A stretch of 64,000 bases of DNA from Bradyrhizobium jicamae (GCF_001440395.1 NZ_LLXZ01000105.1:1-64000); one strand, 5' to 3'. Numbered from the stretch's first letter, positions 44,244 through 53,496 are shown. Translations and numbers: made by a program. The notes: a model not told the origin generated them from the letters alone.

Positions 44244-45755
44244 TCACCAGCTAGAAAAGGGACCTCCGAAAGGCGTGCGCCAGAACTGAAAGCTCCGTGG
44301 GTGCGCATAGCGGAAGTTGTTCCCCGGACTGCGTCGCCGCTTCTTGATGCCTCCTTGCGGTTCGCCGCTCAGCACGACCACGAATTCCGTTCCCTTGCCG
44401 GTTTCCGGGCTTAACGCCTCGTCCGTCACGATCAGCGAAGACCGCGGCGTGATATTGCCGATGCGATCCAATACGTCCTGCGGAATGGCGATGCGATCGA
44501 GCGCAGACTTTGCGTTGTCCGGATTCGCAGGCTCCGGTTCAACGTCGCGACCAATACTCCCGGGCGCCCGGTTGTGCAGCTCAGCCGTGGCGCCGTGCGA
44601 ACGTCCGCCGCCCAGCGAGACGACGTTCCATCGCAAGCTGGTATCGCTGGTCGTGCGCTCGGTGGCGGTGAAGACATGCGTGCCGATCGCGCGATCCGGG
44701 TCCGCGATCGTGACCGGACTTTCGAGGATGGGTTTGAACGCCTGACGGACATAAAGCCGCTGGGTCTTGCGGCTGATCAGCACCGATACCGGCTGGAGTT
44801 CGCGTGCGACTTCACGCGCCACTTCGGCGGCCGCGACGCGCACGGCCTCCGCAGCAGCGACGGCTTCACGCGCGGACGTGACGGCATCGAGCCGCAGCTG
44901 CAGATTCACGTTGGCGACGTCCCATTGCAGTTGCAGCTCCGCGATTTTGGCAACCGCCTGCGCCTTGGCTTCCTCAGCCAGCTCCTTTGCCTCCGCCGAG
45001 ATGCCGGAGCCAAGTTTGGTTTCAGCGGCTGTCAGTTGCGCCTCGGCGATGCGTTTCAGATTTTCCGCGGTGCGAACCGGTGCCCTGGCCTGCGTGGCCT
45101 CCCGCAAGGCCGTCGCGGCGGTTGTTCGCGCCTCGGCCGCCTTCCGCGTGGCCTCCTGCGCCTCTGCGGTGCGGGCGGCGGCCAAGGCGGCGGCATCCGG
45201 CTTGGGTTGGAACAGAAGCGGGTGGGCGAGTTCAATTGGCGCCACATCGGTTGGCGCCACGATCACCCGCATGCCCATCATCGTTTCGCCGAACAGGCGT
45301 TCGGCGAAGTCGAAGGGCAGCCGGATACAGCCATGGGACGCCGGACGCCCTGGCAGCACGCCGCCATGGAGTGCGATGCCTGACCAGGTGATCCTTTGCA
45401 TATGCGGCATGAAGGCGTCGTCATACAGGTTCGAGTAATGCTCCTCGACTTTCTGAATGACGCTGAAGATGCCTGCAGGAGTTTCGCGTCCCTTGGTGCC
45501 GCTCGATACCGGCGCCCGCAGAATCCAGCCCTTGGAGTCGTAGACGGAAATCCGCTGGGTGCGGAGCGAAACGATCGCCATGATCGGCTCGCCGGCGTTG
45601 CGCGACTGAACGGACTCGATCGGCCGCTCGCGCTGTCCGCTTCTGGCGGACGCATCGTCTGCTGCGGCGATCAGCACGGCCAGAGCCGCAACGGCAAGAT
45701 ATGCAGGCCGCAGCCGCCTCCGCTTGCACTCCGGGCTTACGCAACGAGACGTCAT
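44244..45755 (-). CDS. Second L,D-transpeptidase (YkuD), paralogue of the one at 41135
   Basis: 503 residues from ATG 45755. A transmembrane or signal helix (about 15-37) is followed by the catalytic YkuD domain with His130, His141 and Cys143 (LHGG, SHGCIR). Ala-rich coiled coil follows (about 170-315). The C-terminal part starts QPVSVLISRKTQRLYVRQ and continues AIGTHVFTATER, ends with PRSSLIVTDEALSPET, and again has no HxxSHGC. Compared with the first copy, the catalytic half is most alike and the coiled-coil part least. It converges on the two secreted unknowns. The upstream intergenic to 45894 holds nothing else recognised. Confidence 0.88.
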   Translation of the reverse strand: MTSRCVSPECKRRRLRPAYLAVAALAVLIAAADDASARSGQRERPIESVQSRNAGEPIMAIVSLRTQRISVYDSKGWILRAPVSSGTKGRETPAGIFSVIQKVEEHYSNLYDDAFMPHMQRITWSGIALHGGVLPGRPASHGCIRLPFDFAERLFGETMMGMRVIVAPTDVAPIELAHPLLFQPKPDAAALAAARTAEAQEATRKAAEARTTAATALREATQARAPVRTAENLKRIAEAQLTAAETKLGSGISAEAKELAEEAKAQAVAKIAELQLQWDVANVNLQLRLDAVTSAREAVAAAEAVRVAAAEVAREVARELQPVSVLISRKTQRLYVRQAFKPILESPVTIADPDRAIGTHVFTATERTTSDTSLRWNVVSLGGGRSHGATAELHNRAPGSIGRDVEPEPANPDNAKSALDRIAIPQDVLDRIGNITPRSSLIVTDEALSPETGKGTEFVVVLSGEPQGGIKKRRRSPGNNFRYAHPRSFQFWRTPFGGPFSSW

Positions 45756-45893
45756 GCCGCCCCAACTGATCAATCGGGTCAACGCCAGTCTGTATTGAAG
45801 TACAGACGGAACGTAACGCCAATCGGCAGGACTTGCCAACATGGAACCGCACCGCTGTCCGGCACGCGCCGGCACATGGACCGGCCGTCCTCG

Positions 45894-46802
45894 TTACTTG
45901 GCCCCGTGGCCGCTCTTTCCGCCGCCGACCACGACGCCCGCCGCCTTTTCGATCGGCTTGATCGCGGCGGTAAAGTCCGACTCCGCGCCCTCGTCGCGGA
46001 TGATGACCTCCCAGAGCCGGCCGACCGCTTCGGCGACTTCCATCGACAGCCCCAGCGCTTTCATCTCTTCCAGCGCAAGCCGCACGTCCTTGACCATCAA
46101 CCCGGTGGCGAAGCCGAAATCGAAGCTGCGTGGCAAGACCGAGCGCGGAAACTTGTCGCGGCTCGCGGTGTTGAGCCCGGAACCGGCGTTGATGACGTCG
46201 ATCATCACGGCCGGGTCGAGCCCTGCCTTGACGCCCATCACCACCGCTTCCGACGTCGCCACCATCGCGGTCGCCGACAGGAAATTGTTGGCGAGCTTCA
46301 TGGTCTGTGCCGAGCCGGGCTTTTCGCCGATGAAGAACACTTTTCCGATCACGTCGAGCGCCGGCTTTACCGTCTCGCAATCGACGCGCGGGCCGGAGAC
46401 CATCACGGCGAGCGTACCCTTCTCGGCGCCGCCGACGCCGCCGCTGACGGGGCTGTCGATCTGCACGATATTTCGCTTGGCCAACAATCCCTGAATTTTC
46501 GCCGCCATCTGCGAGCCGACGGTGGAGAGATCGACGAATCGCTTGACGCGCTTGCCCTCGATCACGCCGCCGGCGCCGGTCGCCACATCGAGCGAAGCCT
46601 GCAGCGAGGGCAGGCTCGCCAGCACGGTCTCGCAGCGGTCGGCGAGATCCTTGGGTGACGAAGCCGCCTGCGCGCCGAGCGCGACCAGCTTGTCCGTGGC
46701 CTCCTTCCGCGTATCGAACACGGTGAGCTGGTGCTTGGCCTCGATCAGGCGCCGCGCCATCGGGAACCCCATCTTCCCGAGGCCGATGAATCCGATTTCC
46801 AT
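45894..46802 (-). CDS. 3-hydroxyisobutyrate-dehydrogenase-family NAD(P)-dependent oxidoreductase
   Basis: 302 residues. Rossmann motif GLGKMG at 7-12, the substrate-binding DSPVSGGVGGAEKGTL and the catalytic-lysine block TMKLANNFL are those of the beta-hydroxyacid dehydrogenase family (HIBADH/GarR-like). Substrate unknown; tartronate semialdehyde and hydroxyisobutyrate are typical. The palindromic repeat 46819-46902 separates it from the next gene. Confidence 0.88.
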   Translation of the reverse strand: MEIGFIGLGKMGFPMARRLIEAKHQLTVFDTRKEATDKLVALGAQAASSPKDLADRCETVLASLPSLQASLDVATGAGGVIEGKRVKRFVDLSTVGSQMAAKIQGLLAKRNIVQIDSPVSGGVGGAEKGTLAVMVSGPRVDCETVKPALDVIGKVFFIGEKPGSAQTMKLANNFLSATAMVATSEAVVMGVKAGLDPAVMIDVINAGSGLNTASRDKFPRSVLPRSFDFGFATGLMVKDVRLALEEMKALGLSMEVAEAVGRLWEVIIRDEGAESDFTAAIKPIEKAAGVVVGGGKSGHGAK

Positions 46803-46818
46803 GGCGTCTCCCCGAATT

Positions 46819-46902
46819 CGTCATTGCGAGGAGCGAAGCGACGAAGCAATCCATCTATCCGCTTGTGGCGCTATGGATTGCTTCGCTTCGCTCGCAATGA
46901 CG
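46819..46902. repeat. Dispersed palindromic repeat, family A, copy 2
   Basis: Arms GTCATTGCGAGGAGCGAAGCG and GCTTCGCTCGCAATGACG are near-complementary around a variable loop; matches the copy at 17962-18052. Intergenic. Confidence 0.8.
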
Positions 46903-46940
46903 GTGTTATGCTGCTGTACTGTCGAAATTGGAGAAAGCGC

Positions 46941-47321
46941 TCAGCCCTTGTCCAATTCCGCGAACACTTCGCGCGCGATGCGAAAGCTGTCGACGCCGGC
47001 CGGAATGCCGGCATAGATCGAAACCTGCATGAAGATCTCGCGGATCTCCTCGCGGCTGACGCCGTTGGTCAGCGCGCCCTTGATATGCGCCTTCAATTCG
47101 TGCGGTCGGTTCAGGATCGAGATCATCGCGAGGTTGAGCATGCTGCGGGTCTTGCGCGGCAGTTCGTCGCGTCCCCACACCGCGCCCCAGCAATATTCGG
47201 TGACGAGTTCCTGAAACGGCTTGTTGAAGCTGTCGGCGTTCTTCAGGGCGTTGTTGACATAGGCCTCGCCGAGCACGGCTTTACGAATTTCCAGCCCCTT
47301 GTCGTGTGTCTTCTGGTCCAT
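46941..47321 (-). CDS. Carboxymuconolactone-decarboxylase-family protein
   Basis: 126 residues, one domain. The pattern is VTEYCWGAVWGRDELPRKTRSMLNLAMISILNRPHELKAHIKGALTNGVSREEIREIFMQVSIYAGIPAG. It matches 4-carboxymuconolactone decarboxylase/PcaC-like proteins, which decarboxylate protocatechuate-pathway intermediates, or AhpD-like relatives (CxxC absent, so not AhpD). It is near the HIBADH-type gene on the same strand. Confidence 0.85.
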   Translation of the reverse strand: MDQKTHDKGLEIRKAVLGEAYVNNALKNADSFNKPFQELVTEYCWGAVWGRDELPRKTRSMLNLAMISILNRPHELKAHIKGALTNGVSREEIREIFMQVSIYAGIPAGVDSFRIAREVFAELDKG

Positions 47322-47486
47322 GTCGTTTCCTCGTATTTTTACGGTTCGGCGCGCACGTTAGGGGGTGGGGCGTCCGCAGTCACGCCTTCGTGTTATGCGT
47401 ATTTCCGGGTGTGGGTTACCCCCCGGAACGGGTGCCTCATTGCCGCCGTTGTGCTAGGCTGACGTCTCGGTAACCCGGAGAGATTA

Positions 47487-50153
47487 TTGAGCGGCGCTTC
47501 CCCCGACCCCACCAATTCCGCGCGCGAGCCGGACGCGCTTGCGCGGCTGCAACTGACGCAGGCCCTGCAACGGGCTCAGTATGCGATTGCGTGGGAGCGT
47601 GCCTGGCCGGGTCTCGCCCGATTCTTGAGCGTCGTCGGACTGTTTCTGGTGGCGTCCTGGGCCGGGCTGTGGCTGGCGCTGCCGTTCCTGGCGCGCGCGA
47701 TCGGCATCGGCCTGTTCGCTCTTGCAGCGCTGGCCGCGCTGTTCCCGCTGGTGCGGTTTCGCTGGCCGAGCCGCGAAGAGGGTTTGAGCCGGCTCGACCG
47801 CGGTACTGGTATCCGCCACCGTCCGGCGACCGCGCTGACCGATACGCTTCAGTCCAGGGATCCGATCGCGCAGGCGCTGTGGCGCGAGCAGCGCGAGCGC
47901 ACGCTGGCCTCGATCAAGCGGATCCGCGCCGGGCTGCCTTCGCCGCGATTGCCGATCCACGACCCCTGGGCGCTGCGTGCGCTGGTCGTGGTAATGCTGG
48001 TGGCCGCCTATGTCGCGGCCGGCGACGAGCGCAGGATGCGCATTGCCGCCGCGTTCGACTGGAATGGCGTGCTGGCGCCGGCCAACGTCCGGGTCGATGC
48101 CTGGGTGACCCCGCCGCTCTATACCGGCAAGCCGCCGGTCATTCTGTCCGCCGCCAACCGGGATGCGGCCTCGCCCGATAGCGGAGCCCCGTTGCCGGTG
48201 CCTGCCGGCAGTACGCTGCTGGTGCGCTCCAGCGGCGGCACGATCGACGTCGTGGTCGGCGGCGGCGTGACCGAGGTTGCCCCGAGCGAGCAGGCGCCGA
48301 AGGGCACCAACGAACGGCATTTCAAGATCACGGGCGATGGCAGCGCGCATGTCCGCGCGCCGTCCGGCCAGCCGCTGTGGCGGTTTGCGGCGACGCCCGA
48401 CCGGGCGCCGAGCATTTCCCTGGCCAAGGATCCCGAACGCCAGGCCCGCGGCTCGCTGCAGATGTCCTACAAGCTCGAGGACGATTACGGCGTCACCGAA
48501 GCCCGCGCGCAATTTACCGCCCGCAAGCCCGATGCGGCCAAGCCCGATTCAGCCAAGTCCGATTCAGCCAAGTCCGATTCTGCCAAGGATGATGCGGCCA
48601 GGGACAAGGACGCGAAGGATGGCAAGTCCGGGGATGGCAAGGCCGCGCCGCGGCCGCTGTTCGATGCGCCGCAGTTTGCGCTGGTGCTGCCGAATGCCCG
48701 CACCCGCAACGGTGTCGGCCAGACGGTGAAGGATCTCAGCGAAGACCCTTACGCCGGCGCCGATGTGACGTTGACGCTCACGGCCAAGGACGAGGCCGGC
48801 AATGAGGGCAAGAGCGAGCCGCACAACATGCGGCTGCCGGAGCGGCTGTTCACCAAGCCGTTGGCGCGTGCCCTGATCGAACAGCGCCGCATCCTCGCGC
48901 TCGACGCCAACCAGAACGCACTGGTCTATACCGCGCTCGACGCGCTGATGATCGCGCCGGAACTGTTCACGCCCGAATCCGGCCATTATCTCGGTCTCTT
49001 CAGCGTCAAGCACCAGCTCGAGGCGGCGCGCACCGACGACGCGCTGCGCGAGGTCGTCGCCAGCCTGTGGGCGCTGGCGGTGACCATCGAAGACGGCAAC
49101 ATCACCGATGTCGACAAGGCGCTGCGCGCGGCCCAGGAAGCGCTCAAGCAGGCGCTGGAGCGCGGCGCCACCGACGAGGAGATCAAGAAGCTCACGGACA
49201 ATCTGCGCGCTGCGCTGGACAATTTCCTGCGCCAGCTCGCCGAGCAGTTCCGCAACAATCCGCAGCAACTGGCGCGCCCGCTCGACCCCAATACCAAGAC
49301 GCTGAGCCAGCAGGATCTCAAGAGCATGCTCGACCGGCTGGAGCGGATGTCGCGTTCCGGCGACAAGGAGGCCGCCAAGCAGTTGCTCGAACAGCTGCAG
49401 CAGATGCTGGAAAACCTGCAGATGGCGCAGCCCGGCCAGGGCGGCGACAACGAGATGGAGCAGGCGCTGAACGAACTCGGCGACATGATCCGCAAGCAGC
49501 AGCAATTGCGCGACAAGACCTACAAGCAGGGCCAGGATTCCAGGCGCGACCGCATGCGCGGCAAGCAGGGCGACCAGAGCATGGGCGACTTGCAGCAGGA
49601 CCAGCAGGGCCTGCGCGACCGGCTGAAGAAATTGCAGGAAGAACTCGCCAAGCGCGGCATGGGACCGGGCCAGCGCGGCCAGCAGGGCCAACGTGGCGAC
49701 CAGCAGGGGCAAGGTCAGCAGGGGCAAGGCGGCGAGCAGGGCGACGGCGAGGACGGGCTCGATCAGGCCGATAACGCGATGGGCGATGCCACAGGCCGGC
49801 TCGGCGAAGGCAATGCGGATGGCGCAGTGGACTCGCAGGGACGCGCGCTGGATGCGCTGCGCAAGGGCGCCCAGAGCCTTGCCGAGGCCATGCAGCAGGG
49901 CGACGGCGACCAGCCGGGCGACGGCCCCGGCAATCCCCGAGGCCGCCAGCAGGGCGCGAACAACTCGACCGATCCGCTCGGCCGGCCGATGCGCAATAAC
50001 GAATTCACTGACGACTATACGGTGAAGATCCCCGGCGAGATCGACGTACAGCGGGTGCGCCGGATTCTGGAAGAGCTGCGCCGCCGTCTCGGTGATCCGT
50101 CCCGTCCGCAGATCGAACTCGACTACATCGAGCGGCTGTTGAAGGATTATTGA
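47487..50153 (+). CDS. TIGR02302-family membrane protein
   Basis: 888 residues from a TTG (CCGGAGAG five bases upstream). N-terminal transmembrane helices at about 45-90 and near 160-175, then a long soluble part. The family (TIGR02302) is restricted to alphaproteobacteria and has unknown function. From about 346 there is a low-complexity run of Asp/Ser/Ala/Lys repeats, later a helical region (about 530-700) and a Gln/Gly-rich stretch (about 715-780). The end reads PGEIDVQRVRRILEELRRRLGDPSRPQIELDYIERLLKDY, the conserved tail. The gene converges on cpdR across a palindromic repeat. Confidence 0.88.
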   Translation: MSGASPDPTNSAREPDALARLQLTQALQRAQYAIAWERAWPGLARFLSVVGLFLVASWAGLWLALPFLARAIGIGLFALAALAALFPLVRFRWPSREEGLSRLDRGTGIRHRPATALTDTLQSRDPIAQALWREQRERTLASIKRIRAGLPSPRLPIHDPWALRALVVVMLVAAYVAAGDERRMRIAAAFDWNGVLAPANVRVDAWVTPPLYTGKPPVILSAANRDAASPDSGAPLPVPAGSTLLVRSSGGTIDVVVGGGVTEVAPSEQAPKGTNERHFKITGDGSAHVRAPSGQPLWRFAATPDRAPSISLAKDPERQARGSLQMSYKLEDDYGVTEARAQFTARKPDAAKPDSAKSDSAKSDSAKDDAARDKDAKDGKSGDGKAAPRPLFDAPQFALVLPNARTRNGVGQTVKDLSEDPYAGADVTLTLTAKDEAGNEGKSEPHNMRLPERLFTKPLARALIEQRRILALDANQNALVYTALDALMIAPELFTPESGHYLGLFSVKHQLEAARTDDALREVVASLWALAVTIEDGNITDVDKALRAAQEALKQALERGATDEEIKKLTDNLRAALDNFLRQLAEQFRNNPQQLARPLDPNTKTLSQQDLKSMLDRLERMSRSGDKEAAKQLLEQLQQMLENLQMAQPGQGGDNEMEQALNELGDMIRKQQQLRDKTYKQGQDSRRDRMRGKQGDQSMGDLQQDQQGLRDRLKKLQEELAKRGMGPGQRGQQGQRGDQQGQGQQGQGGEQGDGEDGLDQADNAMGDATGRLGEGNADGAVDSQGRALDALRKGAQSLAEAMQQGDGDQPGDGPGNPRGRQQGANNSTDPLGRPMRNNEFTDDYTVKIPGEIDVQRVRRILEELRRRLGDPSRPQIELDYIERLLKDY
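48522..48596 (+). repeat. 15-bp in-frame tandem repeat
   Basis: Five units of 15 bases, three nearly identical (48537-48581: GCCAAG[T/C]CCGATTC[A/T]) and one degenerate on each side. They encode an A-K-(P/S)-D-(S/A) repeat within the TIGR02302 protein. Likely variable in length between strains. Confidence 0.75.
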
Positions 50154-50165
50154 TTTCCGCTGATG

Positions 50166-50253
50166 CGTAGGGTGGGCAAAGCGAAGCGTGCCCACCATTC
50201 AAGACAATATTTGCGGATAGATGGTGGGCACGCTTTGCTTTGCCCACCCTACG
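50166..50253. repeat. Dispersed palindromic repeat, family B, copy 2
   Basis: Arms 50167-50198 and 50221-50252 match the 31582-31668 copy in inverted orientation. It lies between the 3' ends of the TIGR02302 gene and cpdR and could serve as a shared terminator. Confidence 0.8.
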
Positions 50254-50266
50254 GATTCTGGCTTGG

Positions 50267-50641
50267 CTAGGCCTTCTTCGCCGCCAGCGCATCGGCCACA
50301 GCCGTGCGGATGTGGTGCACCGAAAATGGCTTCGTCACCACGTCGTGCACAATGGCGTTGAGGCCGGAGGCGCGCTCGCGCTGGTCGGCAAAGCCGGTCA
50401 TCAACAGGATCTTCAGGTCCGGGAAATCACGCGCCGCGGTCAACGCCAGCGCGATGCCGTCCATGACCGGCATCTGGATGTCGGTCAGCAGCAGATCGAA
50501 CAGGCCCCCTTCGCGGGTCAGGATATCGAGCGCTTCGGCGCCGTCTTCGGCCGTGACGGTGTCGTGGCCGTCCATGGCGATGGCGCGCGCCACCAGCGAG
50601 CGCATGGAATCTTCGTCGTCGGCAATCAGCACGCGGGACAT
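50267..50641 (-). CDS. cpdR: Single-domain response regulator, CpdR-like
   Basis: 124 residues, one receiver domain with phospho-Asp54 (LLTDIQMP), Asp-Asp-Glu at 8-10 (ADDED) and Lys in TKPFSV. No output domain. The MTGFADQRERASGL segment, length and place next to an MJ0042 protein and ftsEX suggest CpdR, which links CckA-ChpT phosphorylation to ClpXP proteolysis in the alphaproteobacterial cell cycle. It lies 37 bases downstream of the MJ0042 gene on the same strand. Confidence 0.75.
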   Translation of the reverse strand: MSRVLIADDEDSMRSLVARAIAMDGHDTVTAEDGAEALDILTREGGLFDLLLTDIQMPVMDGIALALTAARDFPDLKILLMTGFADQRERASGLNAIVHDVVTKPFSVHHIRTAVADALAAKKA

Positions 50642-50678
50642 GTCGTATCTCTCGACTCAGCGGAACAGGCGGCCGCGC

Positions 50679-51560
50679 TCAGGCGTGGCCGGCCAGATCC
50701 CGCTTGTTGAAAAAGCGTACGTCGATGTTGCGGCCTTCGGGCGGCGGCGAGGCCAGCCGCGACTTGAAATAGGCGCGCTCGCCGGGCTTGAGCACCGGCT
50801 GCTCCAGCACTGCGTTCCAGGCGTAGATCTCGGTGCCCTGCGCGTCGCGGACGGAGAAGCGCAGCCGCGGCAATTCGACCGGCTTTTTGGTCTCGCCGAC
50901 GATCACGCCCTCGATGACCAGCACCGGCTTGCCGTCGACGGTCTCGTTGCTGACCTTGATGTCCTTGAAGGCCAGCCCGCGCAGGTTCACCTCCAGCCCG
51001 ACCATCTTGTAGAACGTCGCGGTCTGCGGCAGCAGCCGCACGACATCGCTGCGCCAGATCATCAGCGCCAGTACCAGCGCGCCCATCGCGGCGCAGGCGG
51101 TCGGCAGGCCGACGACCGGCAGGAACGGAATACGGGGCAGGGAAGGTAGCCGGAACAGGCGGGCCAGCCGGGCGCGGTGCGTGGTGACCGGAATGTCCTC
51201 ATGGTCCTCGGCATCGCGCCGGGCGGCCGATGTCCAGTCGCTGCCCCCCGCCGGCGCGCCTTCGCCCTCGGCCGGCCAGCCAGCCGAAATCGAGGGGCTG
51301 TCGACCACCGGGGTGTCCTGCGCCTCGTCCTCGCGCGCCATCGCCTCCCATTCGTCCGCGGCCGAATGGCTCGATTGCGCCGGGCTTGGCGAAGCATTTG
51401 GCATGGCCGCCGGCGCGGCTTCCGCCAGTTCGATCGCGTCCTCGGGCCGCGCCAGCCAGGTTTCCTTGCAGCGGGAGCAGCGGACGGTGCGTCCCCCGGC
51501 CCCCAGGGTAGCCGGATTGATCGCGTAAGATGTTGTACAATGGGGGCAAACGATATGCAT
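50679..51560 (-). CDS. MJ0042-type zinc-finger membrane protein
   Basis: 293 residues from MHIVCPHC. The MJ0042 zinc finger has CPHC and CSRC (residues 5-8 and about 29-32), followed by a long acidic/disordered linker, one transmembrane helix (about 150-172) and a C-terminal domain (DUF3426-like: LVIEGVIVGETKKPVELPRLRFSVRDAQG). It is upstream of and co-oriented with cpdR. The role is unknown. Confidence 0.85.
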   Translation of the reverse strand: MHIVCPHCTTSYAINPATLGAGGRTVRCSRCKETWLARPEDAIELAEAAPAAMPNASPSPAQSSHSAADEWEAMAREDEAQDTPVVDSPSISAGWPAEGEGAPAGGSDWTSAARRDAEDHEDIPVTTHRARLARLFRLPSLPRIPFLPVVGLPTACAAMGALVLALMIWRSDVVRLLPQTATFYKMVGLEVNLRGLAFKDIKVSNETVDGKPVLVIEGVIVGETKKPVELPRLRFSVRDAQGTEIYAWNAVLEQPVLKPGERAYFKSRLASPPPEGRNIDVRFFNKRDLAGHA

Positions 51561-51758
51561 GGAGCCCATCTCACCAGTGTCTTTGCCCGGATGCTACATA
51601 GCGACTGTTAACGAATCGGAAACCATAACGGTCGCACAACCGTTTTGTCCGGTTAGTACCCAGACCGGCGGGCTACGAGCCCGAAATTCAGGTTCGGGCC
51701 CAGGTTCAGGTTCAAGTCCGGGGTTTCCGGGCACGGTCCATATCGAGCGGAGCTGAGC

Positions 51759-52418
51759 TTGGTTCGGTTCGAAAATGTCGGTTTGCGCTACGGGCTCGGC
51801 CCGGAGATTTTGCGCGACCTCTCCTTCATGGTTCCGGCCCATTCCTTCCAGTTTCTCACCGGGCCCTCGGGTGCCGGCAAGACGTCGCTGCTGCGGCTGT
51901 TGTTCCTGTCGCTGCGGCCGACGCGCGGCCTTGTCAACCTGTTCGGCGAGGACGTCTCGCTGCTCGGCAAGGATCAGGTTGCGAACATGCGCCAGAAGAT
52001 CGGCATCGTGCTGCAGGATTTTCGCCTGCTCGACCACATGACGACCTATGAAAACGTGGCACTGCCGTTCCGCGTGATGGGCCGCGACGAATCCAGCTAT
52101 CGCCGCGAGGTGATCGACCTGTTGCGCTGGGTTGGCCTCGGCGAGCGGATGGATGCGCTGCCGCCGATCCTGTCGGGCGGCGAGAAGCAACGCGCCGCGA
52201 TCGCGCGCGCGGTGATCTCGCGGCCGCAATTGCTGCTGGCGGACGAGCCGACCGGCAGCGTCGACCCGACGCTCGGCCGGCGCCTGTTGCGGCTGTTCAT
52301 CGAATTGAACCGGCTGGGTACCGCAGTGATCATCGCGACCCACGACATCACGCTGATGGATCAGTACGAGGCGCGGCGACTGGTGCTGCATCAGGGACGG
52401 CTGCACATCTATGAGTAG
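51759..52418 (+). CDS. ftsE: Cell-division ATP-binding protein FtsE
   Basis: 219 residues from a TTG with CGGAG five bases upstream. Walker A is GPSGAGKT, signature motif LSGGEKQR and Walker B LLLADEPTG; the D-loop and H-loop (TGSVDP, ATHDIT) are present. With FtsX it energises septal peptidoglycan hydrolase activation. Its stop overlaps the ftsX start. The leader before it contains several short GGTTC-like repeats (51680-51725). Confidence 0.95.
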   Translation: MVRFENVGLRYGLGPEILRDLSFMVPAHSFQFLTGPSGAGKTSLLRLLFLSLRPTRGLVNLFGEDVSLLGKDQVANMRQKIGIVLQDFRLLDHMTTYENVALPFRVMGRDESSYRREVIDLLRWVGLGERMDALPPILSGGEKQRAAIARAVISRPQLLLADEPTGSVDPTLGRRLLRLFIELNRLGTAVIIATHDITLMDQYEARRLVLHQGRLHIYE

Positions 52419-53382
52419 GGTCGGCGACGAGCATGGACCGCTGGTGGACCTCGGCAACGAGCGCCCGCAGGTGCCGGCGCAGGCGCGCAACATGTCGCCG
52501 ATCGTGCCGCGGGCCTCGATCTCCGGCCGCGCACTGGTCGCTGTCGTTGCCATCATGACCTTCCTCGCCTCCATCACTACTGGCACCGTGTTTCTGATCA
52601 GCGCATCGGCGGCGGAATGGCAGTCGGAAGTCGCCAGCGAAATCACCGTTCAGGTGCGCCCCTCGGCCGGCCGTGATCTCGATCGCGACGTGACCGCGGC
52701 GGCGGAGGCGATGCGGGCGCAACCCGGCATCGTCCAGGTCAAGCCGTTCAGCAAGGACGAATCGGCAAAGTTGCTCGAGCCCTGGCTCGGCAGCGGGCTG
52801 TCGATCGAGCAGTTGCCGGTGCCGCGCGTCGTCGTCGCGCGCGTGCAGCCCGGCACCACGCTCGACCTCGCGGGCCTGCGCAAGGCGGTGATGCAGGTGG
52901 CGCCGTCGGCGAGCGTCGACGATCACCGCGCCTGGATCGAGCGCATGCGCTCGATGACCGGAGCGACCGTGTTTGCCGGCATCGGAATTCTCGCGCTGGT
53001 GATCGTGGCGACGATCATCTCGGTGTCGTTCGCGACTCGCGGCGCGATGGCGGCTAACCGCCCGATCGTCGAAGTGCTGCACTTCGTCGGCGCCGGCGAC
53101 CGCTACATCGCCAACCACTTCCTGCGGCATTTCCTCAGGCTCGGGCTGGAGGGCGGGGTAATCGGCGGCGGCGCCGCGATGCTGGGTTTCGGCTTCTCCG
53201 AATCGATCGCGAGCTGGTTTTCGGGTACCCCCGTCGGCGATCAGTTCGCAGCGCTGCTGGGGACGTTTTCGCTGCCGCCCTCGGGCTATCTGGCGCTCGC
53301 GGTGCAGGCCGTGGCGATTGCCGCCATCACCGCCTGGGCCTCGCGGCGAACGCTGTTTGCCACGCTGGACGATATCGATTGA
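52411..53382 (+). CDS. ftsX: Cell-division protein FtsX
   Basis: 323 residues, four transmembrane helices (about 46-72, 195-217, 242-270 and 292-315), with a large periplasmic loop between the first two and the FtsX family body (ASITTGTVFLISASAAEWQSEV; IVATIISVSFATRGAMAANRPIVEVLHFVGA). It starts within ftsE. Confidence 0.94.
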   Translation: MSRVGDEHGPLVDLGNERPQVPAQARNMSPIVPRASISGRALVAVVAIMTFLASITTGTVFLISASAAEWQSEVASEITVQVRPSAGRDLDRDVTAAAEAMRAQPGIVQVKPFSKDESAKLLEPWLGSGLSIEQLPVPRVVVARVQPGTTLDLAGLRKAVMQVAPSASVDDHRAWIERMRSMTGATVFAGIGILALVIVATIISVSFATRGAMAANRPIVEVLHFVGAGDRYIANHFLRHFLRLGLEGGVIGGGAAMLGFGFSESIASWFSGTPVGDQFAALLGTFSLPPSGYLALAVQAVAIAAITAWASRRTLFATLDDID

Positions 53383-53496
53383 CGCGACCAATGACGGTTT
53401 GGAGTGAAACAGGTCACGGACTTGTCCCGGGAGCGGGACTCCACTTCGCGTGAAAACGTTCTAGAATTGTAAACGGGAAGAGGACCGTCGGACTAC

